A DNA stretch of 64,000 bases from Cololabis saira (Eukaryota > Chordata > Actinopteri > Beloniformes > Belonidae), in the NCBI RefSeq assembly GCF_033807715.1, contig NC_084590.1:5840827-5904826 (forward strand), read 5' to 3'. A program made the position numbers and the translations under genes. Position 1 is the first letter of the stretch. The number at the start of each line of letters is the position of its first letter. Positions 10,488 to 22,018 of this stretch are shown here, piece by piece. The notes beneath the pieces were generated by a model. That model had not been told where the DNA came from. It made no database searches and worked only from the letters and a program-made list of their open reading frames with translations.

Positions 10488-11815
10488 CAGTTTTTGCCCA
10501 TTGCTTGAACACTATAGACCCATGCTTAAACTAAAGTAACACAACTTGAAACTTTTGTTAACATACCTCAAACACATGTACCCATACCTTAAACCAAAGT
10601 GCTGCTTTGCACTCTAGTTGCAATTCTGCAACACACTTAGTCCTTTATGCAGCACACTTGGTCCTGCATACTAGACTCTATTTCATACATAAGACACTTC
10701 GTTCACAAGTGAAATCTCAGGGTACCATTTGGAAAACACATGTTTCCAAAATACAAAACACATCGGTTAATTGCAACCATTCAAATACACACCTGAAGAC
10801 ACTTGCTTGCTAAACGTAACACCAATCAGCCAGCTACAAAAAGGCCTCAGTTTAGCCATTTCAAGAACTTTGCAAGCATGGATGGAGGGAGAGCAAGAGG
10901 CAGAGGGAAAGCAAGAGGACGAGGAAGAGGACGACAAGGAGGGCAAGGACAAGGTCAAAGAGGCAGTGCACGGACCTCCATATCTGACGATATAAGGGCA
11001 ACTTTGGTGGATCATGTTATAGATTATGGCCTGACAATGAGGGAAGCTGGGCAGAGAGTCCACCCGCACCTCACACAGTGGCATCTATAATACTGTAATA
11101 ACATTCTGACTGGAAAACAGGTATGTCTTCCCCTCTCTACCTTCTACTCAGATGGTATTTACAGCACTCTACAGTATATCACATTACCACATCACATGTA
11201 CAGGGTATTGCAGGGTTCAATACAGTGGATGATACAGAATATACAGTAAAGTACTGTAAGAAAAAGAATCAAACTGATGACAATTTGTGTTTGTATTTCT
11301 CTAGAATGACTAGAAAACCTTCTGGGGGAGGACGCCAACGCCTGTTCACACAACAGCACACAACATGAGCCCATGTGCAGTATGCACAATTATGTGTTTA
11401 CAGTATAGTGTTTTTTCTATTTTTTTTTTTTTAGTTCACGTTACTATGTACAACATTGAGTAGGCCTATTTGGTTTGGTTTTTTTGGTTGCTTGAAAATG
11501 TGCCTACTGAATAAACAAAAATAAAAAAATAAATCAAAGACTGCAGTGTTTTATATAAAGTAGACTAGTGTGTTCTCCCTGATCTGAAAGTGTATCTATA
11601 TGATACAAGTGTGTGTCATTTTGTCATCAGAGTTACATTTTGACCAAGTATTTTTAGGTTTTGATAGCAGAGTCTAGGCAGTGATAGTAGAGTTTCAATT
11701 TGACACAGATGTGAATGGTATATTTCCCAGTGTTGTGTCATGCTTACTTGTGTGTAGAGTTTTGGCACATTGAGCGAAATTTTGCAAAATGTGTTCAAGC
11801 AATGGGCAAAAACTG
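10488..11815 (+). mobile_element. Tc1/mariner-type deletion derivative
   Basis: Perfect inverted ends of about 25 bp begin CAGTTTTTGCCCATTGC at 10488 and mirror at the right end (11791-11815). Each is flanked by TA, the Tc1/mariner target. Inside, on the plus strand (about 10,880-11,080), is a remnant frame with an RG-rich N terminus followed by SDDIRATLVDHVIDYGLTMR, which resembles the helix-turn-helix start of a transposase. The catalytic region is missing, so the copy is non-autonomous. Confidence 0.88.
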
Positions 11816-11844
11816 TAAACACTTTTTAGGCCCTATACGCCCCT

Positions 11845-11948
<104 letters not shown>

Positions 11949-12046
11949 TGTCTAAAAAATGGTTATTTGCACATCCTTAAATATAGTAAAATCATTTTGA
12001 GATGAAAACTGTAAAAGTATCAATATATCAACATTTTAGTTGGTGG

Positions 12047-12452
12047 CACTGGATGTGTTCAGGATAGTACTGGATGTGTTCAGGGTGGTACTGGATGTGT
12101 TCAGGATGGTACTGGATGTGTTCAGGGTGGTACTGGATGTGTTCAGGGTGGTACTGGATGTGTTCAGGATGGTACTGGATGTGTTCAGGGTGGTACTGGA
12201 TGTGTTCAGGGTGGTACTGGATGCGTTCAGGGTGGTACTGGATGTGTTCAGGGTGGTACTGGATGTGTTCAGGGTGGTACTGGATGTGTTCAGGATGGTA
12301 CTGGATGTGTTCAGGGTGGTACTGGATGTGTTCAGGGTGGTACTGGATGTGTTCAGGATGGTACTGGATGTGTTCAGGATGGTACTGGATGTGTTCAGGG
12401 TGGTACTGGATGTGTTCAGGGTGGTACTGGATGTGTTCAGGGTGGTCCTGGA
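12047..12452. repeat. 21-bp minisatellite, array 1a
   Basis: About 19 tandem copies of a 21-bp unit, GTACTGGATGTGTTCAGGGTG, with a G/A variant (AGGATG) scattered among them. Since 21 is divisible by 3, all frames stay open, so the long open frames on both strands here are artefacts. The array is split from array 1b by a solo LTR. Confidence 0.95.
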
Positions 12453-12861
12453 TGTCACGGTCTGAGGTTGAGTGGGTGTGTCTGGCTCCTCCCCACCTAC
12501 CTGACAACACCTGCAATCACTCTGGTGCAATCATGCCCACAGCATTTAAGCCTCAGTCCCTCTTCAGTCCATGCCAGATTGTCTTGTGTTCTCCAAGCCT
12601 TCAGCCGTCTTTCATGCCAAGTGAGTTTTTCAAGTTTTTGACCTTTTTGACCTTTTGATCTTTTTCTGCCCCCAGACCACCTTTTTGCCTAGCCCTTGCC
12701 GGTACCTCTGCCTTCGCTGACAGCTTTTTTGGACTTTCACCTTTGCCTGCCCCTCGTCGGATTTTTGCCTGATCCTTGCCTGCCTTGATTTTGTTCAATA
12801 CATCTTTTGAACACTTTTCCCTTGGTGACTGCCTTTGTGTCCATGCCTCGTGTGCCTGACA
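12453..12861 (+). mobile_element. 409-bp solo LTR
   Basis: Starts TGTCACGGTCTG and ends GTGCCTGACA (TG...CA ends), flanked by the 5-bp target duplication CTGGA (12448-12452 and 12862-12866). It interrupts the 21-bp minisatellite. The internal layout (GCATTTAAG, then a T/C-rich stretch) resembles the LTR of the Gypsy element at 22,950, but the sequence differs. No internal region is present, consistent with LTR-LTR recombination. Confidence 0.85.
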
Positions 12862-13133
12862 CTGGATGTGTTCAGGGTGGTACTGGATGTGTTCAGGATG
12901 GTACTGGATGTGTTCAGGATGGTACTGGATGTGTTCAGGGTGGTACTGGATGTGTTCAGGATGGTACTGGATGTGTTCAGGGTGGTACTGGATGTGTTCA
13001 GGGTGGTACTGGATGTGTTCAGGATGGTACTGGATGTGTTCAGGATGGTACTGGATGTGTTCAGGGTGGTACTGGATGTGTTCAGGGTGGTACTGGATGT
13101 GTTCAGAGTGGTACTGGATGTGTTCAGGGTGGT
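12862..13133. repeat. 21-bp minisatellite, array 1b
   Basis: About 13 further copies of the same 21-bp unit on the other side of the solo LTR, ending in GGTTCGGCTTGGTTCAGG. It borders the triplicated block. Confidence 0.95.
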
Positions 13134-13137
13134 TCGG

Positions 13138-13843
13138 CTTGGTTCAGGTTAATGGTTTATTCAGGTTAATGGTGGTCAAAGAACCAAATTTCTACATTTC
13201 AAAAGACCTTGATGAAATGTTGGTGATGACCACTAATAACAAACATGAACGCTTCTGCATGAATATTATTGCAACTTTATGAGCAACAGTGTATATTGAA
13301 CTTAGCATTTCTGCTAACATCACTAACAGTAAACATCCCTAAATGAGTTTCCATAACAGCTTTATTAAGGAGATATAGCAGCAGAAGAAAATACTTCCCC
13401 TGACCAAGTTCTCTTCTGCACATGTGCAGGTAGATTTTATGAATAATTGTTGTATCGACTGCTCTCCTCTTGACAGCTGCAACAGGCTGCAGTCGACCCC
13501 TGTGACGGAGAACAGGATGAAGTTTGTTTAGAAAATGAATGGATTGATCCTGTTTAGTGAAACATTTTTCACACTCAGTTATCGTTACCTCTCCAGGTCG
13601 TTGTCTGCTGTTTAGAAACACGTTTTCTTTTTGATCATTTACTTCACTGTATGTGTTGCTGCCCGACAGTAAAGCATAAATTCTAGCCTCACTCTGTTTG
13701 CAAAATTACTTTCTGTGTCATAATGCAATAATTAAAACAGTTTGTGACTTCACGGAACAATATATAGAAGTTTAAAATAAATACAAACACATAAGTAAGT
13801 GAAAACCCAGATGTCACTGAGATCACACTAATGTTTATGTGGA
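13138..13843 (-). repeat. Triplicated V-downstream block, copy 1
   Basis: Near-identical to about 50,235-50,933 and 57,316-58,014. In all three places it lies between a 21-bp minisatellite (or its relic) and the 3' side of a VH gene. Each copy keeps a minus-strand open frame of about 114 codons (here 13,277-13,621) starting MFLNSRQRPGEVTI. I do not recognise that product. It has no signal peptide or known domain and may simply be open by chance in recent duplicates. Confidence 0.8.
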
Positions 13844-13882
13844 GGTTTTTGTTCAGCTGCTCCACTTCCTTCAGTCACTGTG
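13844..13882 (-). promoter_or_regulatory. 23-bp RSS of V5
   Basis: Heptamer CACAGTG (13876-13882), 23-bp spacer, nonamer ACAAAAACC (13844-13852). Confidence 0.95.
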
Positions 13883-14344
13883 TATATCGTGCACAGAAGT
13901 AAACAGCAGTGTCTTCTGCAGTCAGACTCCTGATCTCCAGGAACTGAGTGCTGCTGGACACATCTTGAGTAAAACTGAAACGACTCTGAAAGGAGCTGGA
14001 ATAGGTAGCTTTACTTGTGTGTGTGTTTATCCACCCAATCCACTCCAGATGTCTCCCTGACTTCTGTCTTATCCAGTGAATGGCGTTATTTGTCATTGTG
14101 TAACCAGACGTGACACATGAAGTCTTCAGAGTCTCTCCAGGTCTTTTCACATCAGAAGGAGGTTGCTCCAGTTTGATCTCACTCCGAACACCTGTAAGTA
14201 GAGTTAGTAAAGAAATCATGATCTTTACACCATCATTAAAAAAATACTCTTGTTTCTTGAAGTTGTCTCAAACTTGACATCCATACCTTGGATAACAAAT
14301 ATGAATAATAAACTCCAGACAATCGTAGAATCCATTCTGTTCAT
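13883..14344 (-). CDS. IGHV: Intact VH gene V5
   Basis: The leader exon 14287-14344 ([20 protein letters not shown]) has a GTATGG donor. The V exon 13883-14191 follows a TTACAG acceptor in phase 1. FR1 reads [18 protein letters not shown] with the first Cys (TSC); CDR1 is [10 protein letters not shown]2 has [13 protein letters not shown], where KSGRH replaces the usual PGKG; FR3 ends [12 protein letters not shown]. Both cysteines and the FR2 tryptophan are present. It belongs with V9 and V14 but is more diverged. An octamer-like promoter and a consensus RSS make it probably functional. Confidence 0.93.
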
Positions 14345-14461
14345 TGTGAACTCTTCAGTTCGGAAGGTTTAGCAGTTTCTATCAGGTTGATGAAGCTGCA
14401 TCAGTTTTTGACTCTCAGATGATGTTTGAGTTACTGAAGGAGAGTTTATAAAGAAGAGAGA

Positions 14462-14469
14462 GTTTGCAT
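14462..14469 (-). promoter_or_regulatory. Octamer-like promoter element of V5
   Basis: ATGCAAAC on the minus strand, one base from the octamer, 118 bp upstream of the V5 leader ATG. The same GAGTTTGCATAGAC context occurs at V9 and V14. Confidence 0.7.
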
Positions 14470-14479
14470 AGACACCCCC

Positions 14480-15140
14480 TCTACAGGTCTGAGGAAAGAA
14501 CAGAAAACAACAGTAGACAGCTTGTTATTTATTTAATCCACATCAAAAAGGCATTGAAAGTGGTTACATCAATACTGATGAAAAGTCTGGACACAGAGAC
14601 ACGTGTGTCCAGACTTTGACTTGTGGTTCAAATTTCCTGACCAGGTTTATTTCTGAACACGGGTTTGAACATCTATCTTTATAAAACACAAAATACAAAG
14701 GTTTTCCCCTTTACTTGTACTGTACTTGTATATACTTTTGTTTCTGCTGAAATTAAACTGTTGTCCTGTCTGATTGTGGAGCGCTTCTGCTGAAATAATG
14801 GTATAAAAGTTTAAACTCTAATATTCTTTTCCTCTCATATCACGACACAGACAAACCACAAAAAGGGTTTCCAGACTTGGTGTTGAGTCGTCAGAAATCA
14901 GGCTGTTTGATGTCTTTTGTCATTTCTACATTAACTATAAGTGGATTCCACAAAGAAAAGTGTTCAACTATCCAAAATTTTTTAATTATTAATGACAATT
15001 AGATTGGTTTTCATTTTTTTGTCCCAAATCAGTTTCACATTTACACTCAAATTAAATAAGTAAACATATAAGTAAGAAATTATTAAGTAAATCAATAAAC
15101 TCTTGAAAAATTCCTTTCTCAAGGAACTCTTTTAGAAACT
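14480..15140. other. Gene-free spacer
   Basis: AT-rich DNA with no V, RSS or transposase signal that I can support. Confidence 0.5.
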
Positions 15141-15142
15141 AT

Positions 15143-15829
15143 GGGCCAAATCCACAAAAGGATTGCGCGGCTTTTGCGGCCGCTAAACCGGTGCAAATGA
15201 CACAAAAAGAGAGCGTCTAATTCACAAAGCACCCGCAAAAGGCGAATTGCTCCACAAACTGCGCTGCCAAGCAAATAGTGGCAGTCTGCGCCGGTGCCAT
15301 TTGCATGCATGCAAATTAGGTAATATCCATACATTCGGCGCAAAATTGCCCCCTTTCTATGCAAATTAGCCTCATTGCAAAAAGCGCCTAATTCAGAAAG
15401 GCCAGCGCTATTGACATTTCATTAGCTTATGTCATACAGACACTGAGGTCTTTTGATGTGTGTGTGGAGATGATGGCTATGTTCTACCACACGATGGTGG
15501 CCAGTGCACTCTTTTTTTGCTGCTGTGTGTTGGGGGGGAAATACTAGTACAAATACGTGAAAGTTGAGGCTATTGTGCTCTCTGCAGTTTTCATTATGGA
15601 CCAATCTGTGTGCTGAAATACGGAGAACACTGGAAACAGCTCCGCTCACTCAGACAAGTGCAAATTGCACTCAGCCGCAAAACTTTATGGGCGTGTTTGC
15701 TCCGGTATATCATTAGAGCAAAATCTTTTGTGAATAGGACCTTAAAGCAGGGCAAATTGCGGGCGCTAATGCAGCGCAATTCACAGCGCTATTTGCGGGC
15801 GCAATCTGTTCTTTGTGGATTTACCCCTA
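15143..15829. mobile_element. MITE with imperfect TIRs, possibly PIF/Harbinger
   Basis: The ends GGGCCAAATCCACAAAAGG and the reverse complement GGGGTAAATCCACAAAG are imperfect inverted repeats. TAT flanks both sides, consistent with a 3-bp target. The interior is rich in GCGC/GCGGGC and shows inverted similarity between its halves. No transposase is visible. The superfamily call rests only on the 3-bp target and GGG ends. Confidence 0.6.
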
Positions 15830-15984
15830 TGTGTCATTGTGGGGGTTTATGATTGTGAGCAATTTTATTTTTGTTTTGTGAGTGCAAAATCTAATGCAAC
15901 ATTGTTTATATATTTTGTATCATTGTTTTAATTCCCATTTTATCTCATTGATGTCAAATAATGATTTCAGTTGCTGTTCATTTA

Positions 15985-16108
15985 GACTCCTTAAAAAAGG
16001 AGAGAGAGTGTGTTCATCATCCTGGAGCTGGAGATGAGACGTTGATGCTCCACACAGAGAAACAGATCAGTCAGCAGGACAGAAGTTCACTACAAACTCT
16101 ATTTGCAT
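15985..16108 (-). pseudogene. Orphan VH leader/promoter relic
   Basis: A minus-strand ATG at 16,018-16,020 begins MMNTLSLL, matching the V11 leader start. It is followed upstream by related DNA and a perfect octamer ATGCAAAT (16101-16108), the same arrangement as V11 (51,298-51,436). No V exon follows at lower coordinates. It is the promoter-leader remainder of a deleted V gene. Confidence 0.7.
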
Positions 16109-16109
16109 C

Positions 16110-16780
16110 AGGATATCAGGGGAGGTTTGTCAACCGTCCAACTGTCTGTGATGATCATCACTAGTATTATGCTTTATGTCGGTATAAACCTTTAGTTTAA
16201 TCTAGTCTTCAAAGCCACACTAGAAAAATCTGAAAGATGACATGTCAGATACATCATATCTGTTAGATCTCCACATTTGAACATGATATAAAAAAGATTG
16301 TAAAGTTATCATTTGATTTAAGTGTGTAAATTAGCGTGTAGGTTTCTCTTAAATGGAAGTTCCCAGCAGAAATATTACAGTTACACTGAACATGGATCAT
16401 GTGGATCTCTTTATCTCCACATCGTCTGAAATGTCCCGGTTTTATCACCGTTTTAGTATTTACGTTCATGTTTTATATTGAAATCCCATGTCCTTTGTTT
16501 AAGTTTTGTCTTGACTTCCCTTGTTCCCGTTTGCACCTGTTTTATATAACGAGAAACATGAGGAATAGAACAGTGCAGATCTGCAGGGAGCGAGGGAAAG
16601 ACAAGACAAGATATACACAGAGGGCTTGAAGAGACACAGCTGCAAACTGAATGGAGAAGTGAAGGAAGTTATTCAGTTTAAACTTTCAAAGATTTTGTTT
16701 TGGTTCCAAATCTTACTTTTAGATTAGTGAAGCAATAACTTGTGAAGAGATTACTATTGTTAATCCACTGAAATCTCCCC
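16110..16780. other. Gene-free spacer
   Basis: No supported feature. Short open frames here have no domain-like content. Confidence 0.45.
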
Positions 16781-16785
16781 CAGGA

Positions 16786-17075
16786 TCCAGCTGTCAGCAG
16801 CTGGATCAGAACTACAGAGAACATGAGCCTTGAGTTTTGTTGCTGAATCGTTGCTGAATGTGAATCCAGAGGCTGTACATGTGTCTGTGGGATTCTCCCG
16901 TCTTTTAACCACTGGTTCAGATTTTGTCATGGTTTGACCATAAACACCTGCAAACAAGAAAATAGAGACTTGTTATGGCTTTTTTTTTTTGTATTTTTTA
17001 ATTCAGATTTAACTCAAAAGTGAGTATTTTTCCACTCTTCTGTCCAGCAGATGCTCCAAAAGAAATGTTTCATCC
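16786..17075 (-). pseudogene. Chimeric VH pseudogene V6
   Basis: The V exon starts at 16947 after TTTGCAG with FR1 of the V2/V4 family (YGQTMTKSEPVVKR). A deletion in the usual KRPGES motif shifts it, and homology stops after CDR1 (GFTFSN). From about 16,826 downward the DNA is instead the leader exon of a V7/V12-type gene: ATG at 16,822-16,824 followed by an FSV...QLLTAG string ending GGATCC. The original leader near 17,030-17,075 has lost its GT donor. It is a fusion of two V families, probably by unequal recombination, and is non-functional. Confidence 0.8.
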
Positions 17076-17251
17076 CGACACCTGGAATAGTCTCCAGCCC
17101 ACCGTGACACTGAGAAGGATAATCAGCCTAAAAAAATACAGTAGATAGAAAGCTATAAACAAGACTTTTCACCTTGGGCTGATTTAGAAATGAATAGTGG
17201 TGTGAGGGCTCCTCCTCTGGTGGATTCATGTCACAAATGTTCAGGCTCTGA

Positions 17252-17289
17252 GGTTTTTGTTCAGGTCTGCTGATGTTTGTGTCACTGTG
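17252..17289 (-). promoter_or_regulatory. RSS of V7 (22-bp spacer)
   Basis: Heptamer CACAGTG (17283-17289), 22-bp spacer (17261-17282), nonamer ACAAAAACC (17252-17260). Confidence 0.93.
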
Positions 17290-17699
17290 ACTCTGGCACA
17301 ATAATACACAGCAGAGTCTTCAGGCTGCATGTTCTGTCCATTCAGAGTCACTGTTTTACTGGAAGTTTCCAAGTCAATACTGAACTTGGTTTTCAGTGAA
17401 TCTTTGTAGTAAGAAGATCCAGTATGTTTCCAGCCGATCCACTCCAGTCCTTTCCCTGCTGGTTGTCTGATCCAAGCTGTTGCTGTGCCGAGAGAATAAG
17501 AGACCTGACAGCTGATGGTCAGACGATGACCTGGCTGCACAGTCACAGAGTCCGGCTGAGTCAGCTGTTCACACTTCACACCTGGGGAGGAAAACATGTT
17601 GAATATTTAGTAAGTAATAACAGGAATAAGTGTGTGTGTTTGTCTCGGAGACTCACAGCATCCAGCAGCCAGCAGCAGCAGCAGAGCTACAGAGAACAT
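17290..17699 (-). CDS. IGHV: Intact VH gene V7
   Basis: The leader exon 17657-17699 (MFSVALLLLLAAGC) has a GTGAGT donor. The V exon 17290-17581 follows a CCCCAG acceptor in phase 1. FR1 reads VKCEQLTQPDSVTVQPG with ISC as the first Cys; CDR1 is short (YSLGTAT); FR2 is [18 protein letters not shown]2 is KHTGSS; FR3 ends [10 protein letters not shown]. Both cysteines and the tryptophan are present. It is of the V7/V12 family, distinct from V2 and V5. This is the first V met downstream of the IgT constant region. It appears functional. Confidence 0.93.
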
Positions 17700-17789
17700 G
17701 TTGCTGCTGAAGTTGATCTGAGAGGAACTTGTTTTACTGCAAATGACAGCATGAGATCGAGTCTTTATACGAGTCTCAGAGGAAGTTCA

Positions 17790-17797
17790 GTTTGCAT
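17790..17797 (-). promoter_or_regulatory. Octamer-like promoter element of V7
   Basis: ATGCAAAC on the minus strand, 91 bp upstream of the leader ATG. Confidence 0.65.
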
Positions 17798-17799
17798 AT

Positions 17800-19985
17800 T
17801 AAAACCAGTGTATCAATGCATTCATCTCTTTCCTCAAACTTTGTAATCATAGAAAAAGCCAAAGTCAAAAACCTTTGTTGTTTTGATTTTATTTTTTTAT
17901 TCAATTTCTTATTTTGCTTTAGAAAATTAATATTCAGGTGATTCAACATTATTTTTATTACTGAGCCTTCTAACTTATATAAAATAAAACTGGAAGAACT
18001 TAATTTCTCTTTTAACCCTATGAAAATACCACTTACATATATATAAAAAAGAAGAATATTATAATTAATATTATAAAATAATATTTTATTTATGTATCCC
18101 AAGTTATATCATCATTGTCGCTTTCAACAATATCACACAGCACATGTTTTCATAATATTGCAACCTTAATTTACTCATAATTTTGTGTGTCTAGATATGT
18201 TTGCTGTGTATAAATGTGTGTATTTTCAGGGGTGCATATCGTTGGCCCTCGAGGGCCGTCGTCCTGCAGGTTTGAAATGTTTCCCTGTTTCAACACATGT
18301 AATCTCAATTAAGGGTCATCATCAGCATGTCATCGATGTCTGTAAAAGTCTGTTAATCATGTTTATCAGGGTTTATTGAAGCAGAGAAACATCTGAAACC
18401 TGCAGGACACCGGCCCTCGAGGACCGACTATGTGCAACCCTGCATATAATTAATTACTGTGTGATTACTCTATTATTCTTGAATATTGACAGCTAATTGT
18501 CTAAATAAACACAGCACTTTATGTCGGTTTCACCTGGGCAAACGTGCCTCCAACTTTATTGGCTGCGTCTTACAACGTGTGCTCTGGTGCACTCTACTGA
18601 CGTCATCACAATACACAGTGGTTTATAGATGCTCAGAATACTACAATTACTATGTGATTTCTTGCTTGTGTTGTTCTCTCAGATGTAAGTTGCTTTGGAT
18701 AAAAGTGTAGTAGTACTTTCAGGTGACAGTAGCTAGTAATATACAATATGTTACTTTTTGGAAGTTTGCTCAACACTGTTCGTCATTGGTCAATGATCTC
18801 GGACACAAACCTGCATTAAACCCTAAATTAAAGCTCTATACACAATAAAAACAACAAAAAAACAGAGAATCTTTGCAGTGACAAGTCTCAAGAGTTGAGT
18901 CACACAAACATTACTGAGTTGTGAAGCCACGTAAACACACATAGATGGCAGCACAAACCAGATTTACAGCTGGATCTGAACCTGCTTCACTCATAAAGTA
19001 CAGGTGTTTGAATCACCTGTAAACACCTGCTTCAGCGTGTCAAACATCACACATGCTGTAACAACCATGTCTCCATATCTCATAGAAAAGCTCCAGGAAT
19101 AACAACTTAGTTGTTTCACTTTGTCCTCTGAATCTGTTTCCATCTTGATCATAGAAATGTTTTCTTCCCAAGGTTTTTCCACCGAGATGGAAGCATTTAC
19201 TCAGTTCATGTTTGAAGGGCAGCCAGGAAACAGTGTCTTTCAGGGATTGAATGAAACATACAAAGAGAAAGATCAATAACCAAAATGAAAAAAAAAAACA
19301 TCATGAATTAGTATTAATTTAAAATAAAAATAATGAAATAAAATGAAATATATCCAACTGGTATTCCAGATTGTAAAAACCTTGTGAAAAGTTGAACCAC
19401 AGAATGAAAACATAATCCTTGATAATAAACTAACAGGTGAAACTTTTAGATCTGCTGTGTTTAGAAATATTTGAGGAGTTTTTGAACTGTGACTGTGAGA
19501 TCTTTTCTTTACTGAAAGCATGTGAGTAATTTCCTGCCTGATAACATTTAAATATACAGATTAGTAGGGTGCGGACTGGTGTGTGTTGCTTAAGGTAAAT
19601 GTGTTTGCAGGTGGGATGGTTTCTACAAAGCGTCACTGCTGCAGGTTTTTTTGGTGTCAGAGGTGCAGACAGAGGGGGAAGTGTCTCTGGAAAGATGAGA
19701 AGTTTAGAAACAGCAGCTTGCTGCCCTGTCTGTCGGCGTTTGTCTGATCCACCTGTCATGTTTCCTATTAGTTTGTCTAGTTAGCTGCTGCTTCTTGTGC
19801 AGGGCTTTTTATTCTGTGTTTAGTGCTTTTGTCTTGTTAGTTTTTAGCCTGTTAGTGTGTTACTGTGTCTCGTGTTATTAATGTTGATGTTACTGTTGCT
19901 GCTTCATGTTGTTTCTGTTTCGTTTGTAGCAATTGTCTGCTGTTGAGCTTATGTTAACCTGTGTGTGTGTGTATTTTAGCTTAGT
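17800..19985. other. Gene-free AT-rich region
   Basis: Contains one MITE (18,227-18,442, listed separately). I see no V, D, J or constant exon. The open frames are low complexity or short. Confidence 0.5.
18227..18442. mobile_element. 216-bp MITE, hAT-like
   Basis: Left end CAGGGGTGCATATCGTTGG and right end reading CAGGGTTGCACATAGTCGG in reverse complement form TIRs of about 65 bp. They share GGCCCTCGAGG, CTGCAGGTTT and GAAACAT-type blocks. The CAGGG ends suggest hAT, but no 8-bp target duplication is visible. Related copies occur at 45.9-47.3 kb and 59.1-59.4 kb. Confidence 0.75.
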
Positions 19986-19989
19986 CTCT

Positions 19990-20412
<423 letters not shown>

Positions 20413-20770
20413 GCAGGAAGCCGACGACCTGCAGACTTTAACTGATAACGGTGGTCTGTGGTATGTTGCTTTCATGTGGTGTTCTTACTGTATAGCCCTT
20501 AGATCCCTGGGCTGTGGATTAAAGAATTAAAACAAAACCTTCAGTGCTTTTAATGTTTATCGTTGCGCACATAAAATGTATTTAATTTTTCATGATTTTA
20601 AATGTCTTATTGTTTTAATGCAAATCCCACAGTAAAACACGTTTTTCATTCGATTACGCCTTGAAAGCAACAGATATAAAAACTGAACTGTTTTCAAATG
20701 TCTTCATTACTGTTATAAATTCATATTATTTTGAAGAGATAAAACCTCTGACCATTGCCATTGTGTGAAG

Positions 20771-22003
20771 ATGGCGGATGGCGTGCATCGCGGTTCAGCA
20801 GCTCCTGGTTTGAGCCAGCGGCCACGATTAAAACCGACAATCTACAAGACTGATGATAAAGTTATTGTAGAGGACGAGTTTCTCAACTTTCTTGCGGTCA
20901 AAATTAAAACGATGACCCAGGATGAAATAGTCCTTCTAGCCGCAAATGCCTTTGACTCTGAGTGGATCGAGTCCTCAAAGAAGGTGCTTTTTGAACTCTG
21001 TCCTGACACCAAGCAAAGGTGCGTCAGCCACAAAGGCAATCAAAAGGATGCCAATAACATCAAACTGTGCCTAAAGGTATTGAATGAATGTGGAGATAAT
21101 ATTCCTCGGTTTGTCTCCCACTATCTCGATGAGCTACCGCCTGTGTCTTTTAACAACCTGGATGTGTCCAACCTGCTGAGCAAAATGGAGCGACTGCACA
21201 GTGAAGTTTGTGCGCTAAGGCACGCAGTGAAACTTCAGGCAGATGTCGGCGAGGATTTACGCATGGTGGTTGCGACTATAGACAGCAAAGTTGCCACCGT
21301 GGAGCGCAGACTGGAGCCGAGTCACAATGGAGGGCTGTCGGCGCCGAGTAACACTGAGCCAGCCGGCACCAGCGCTGTGCGTAACGGCCCAGCTGGGGAG
21401 GATGGCACGGCTTTGGCGCAGGACGCGCGCGCCACTGGCCCAGCTGCAGCCGGGGACTTCACCTGTGCGGGCCTGTCAGCGGAGTCAGGGACCGTGAAAG
21501 GCGGCGTGAGCCCAGGAGGATCTGTAGTCAACACGCCACAGTGGAGCCGGGTTGTGAAACAGAAGCGACCTCGGAGAAAGATCGGCGAGGATCAACCTGT
21601 TTCCATGAAGCAGCATGGTGGAAAATCTGATCGGATGGCGTCTAAACCATTCATTGGCACCGCTGCACAAGGGAATATAAAAGTGGTTCGTACGAAGTTG
21701 GTGAGTGTTTTTGCTACCAGATTTACACCAGACCTCGATGCAGATACTTTGTCCGACTACTTGACAAAACAACTTGGCCATGATGTTAAATGTGAGCGTA
21801 TTGACACTGTGGGTACCCGATACAGCTCGTTCAAAGTGTGTGCTGAGTGTAATGACGTCATGGAGATGTATAACCCAGAGCTCTGGCCTGAAGGTTGCGT
21901 TGTGAGACGCTTCTATGAACCACGCAAAGCAGGGCAAATGGGTGCTGGCAGAGCCAGGCTTACTGTTGGGCCAAATGGGGCTGCGGCAGTGCTGCCCAGC
22001 TAA
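20771..22003 (+). CDS. LINE ORF1 protein
   Basis: About 410 residues, starting MADGVHRGSAAPGL; the ATG at 20,771 is preferred over an upstream in-frame GTG. ORF1 proteins of LINEs bind element RNA and assemble the RNP. The N-terminal half has a coiled-coil-like stretch (NLLSKMERLHSEVCALR) and a Pro/Ala/Gly-rich linker. A basic patch follows (KQKRPRRK), then a C-terminal region (residues about 310-395) with VFATRFTPDLDADTLSDYL and FKVCAE, which looks like an RRM-type fold. No CCHC knuckle is visible. It ends 15 bp before ORF2. Confidence 0.8.
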   Translation: MADGVHRGSAAPGLSQRPRLKPTIYKTDDKVIVEDEFLNFLAVKIKTMTQDEIVLLAANAFDSEWIESSKKVLFELCPDTKQRCVSHKGNQKDANNIKLCLKVLNECGDNIPRFVSHYLDELPPVSFNNLDVSNLLSKMERLHSEVCALRHAVKLQADVGEDLRMVVATIDSKVATVERRLEPSHNGGLSAPSNTEPAGTSAVRNGPAGEDGTALAQDARATGPAAAGDFTCAGLSAESGTVKGGVSPGGSVVNTPQWSRVVKQKRPRRKIGEDQPVSMKQHGGKSDRMASKPFIGTAAQGNIKVVRTKLVSVFATRFTPDLDADTLSDYLTKQLGHDVKCERIDTVGTRYSSFKVCAECNDVMEMYNPELWPEGCVVRRFYEPRKAGQMGAGRARLTVGPNGAAAVLPS

Positions 22004-22018
22004 TAACATTTAACATTT

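Noticed and set aside
12028..12530. Long open frames on both strands (140-190 codons) with 7-residue repeats
   Set aside because: They are produced by the 21-bp minisatellite, whose period keeps every frame open; there is no start context or domain.
19613..19660. Possible J or D remnant (CTGCTGCAGGTTTTTTT resembles the J nonamer context)
   Set aside because: Wrong strand, no heptamer at 12 or 23 bp, and no J motif nearby.
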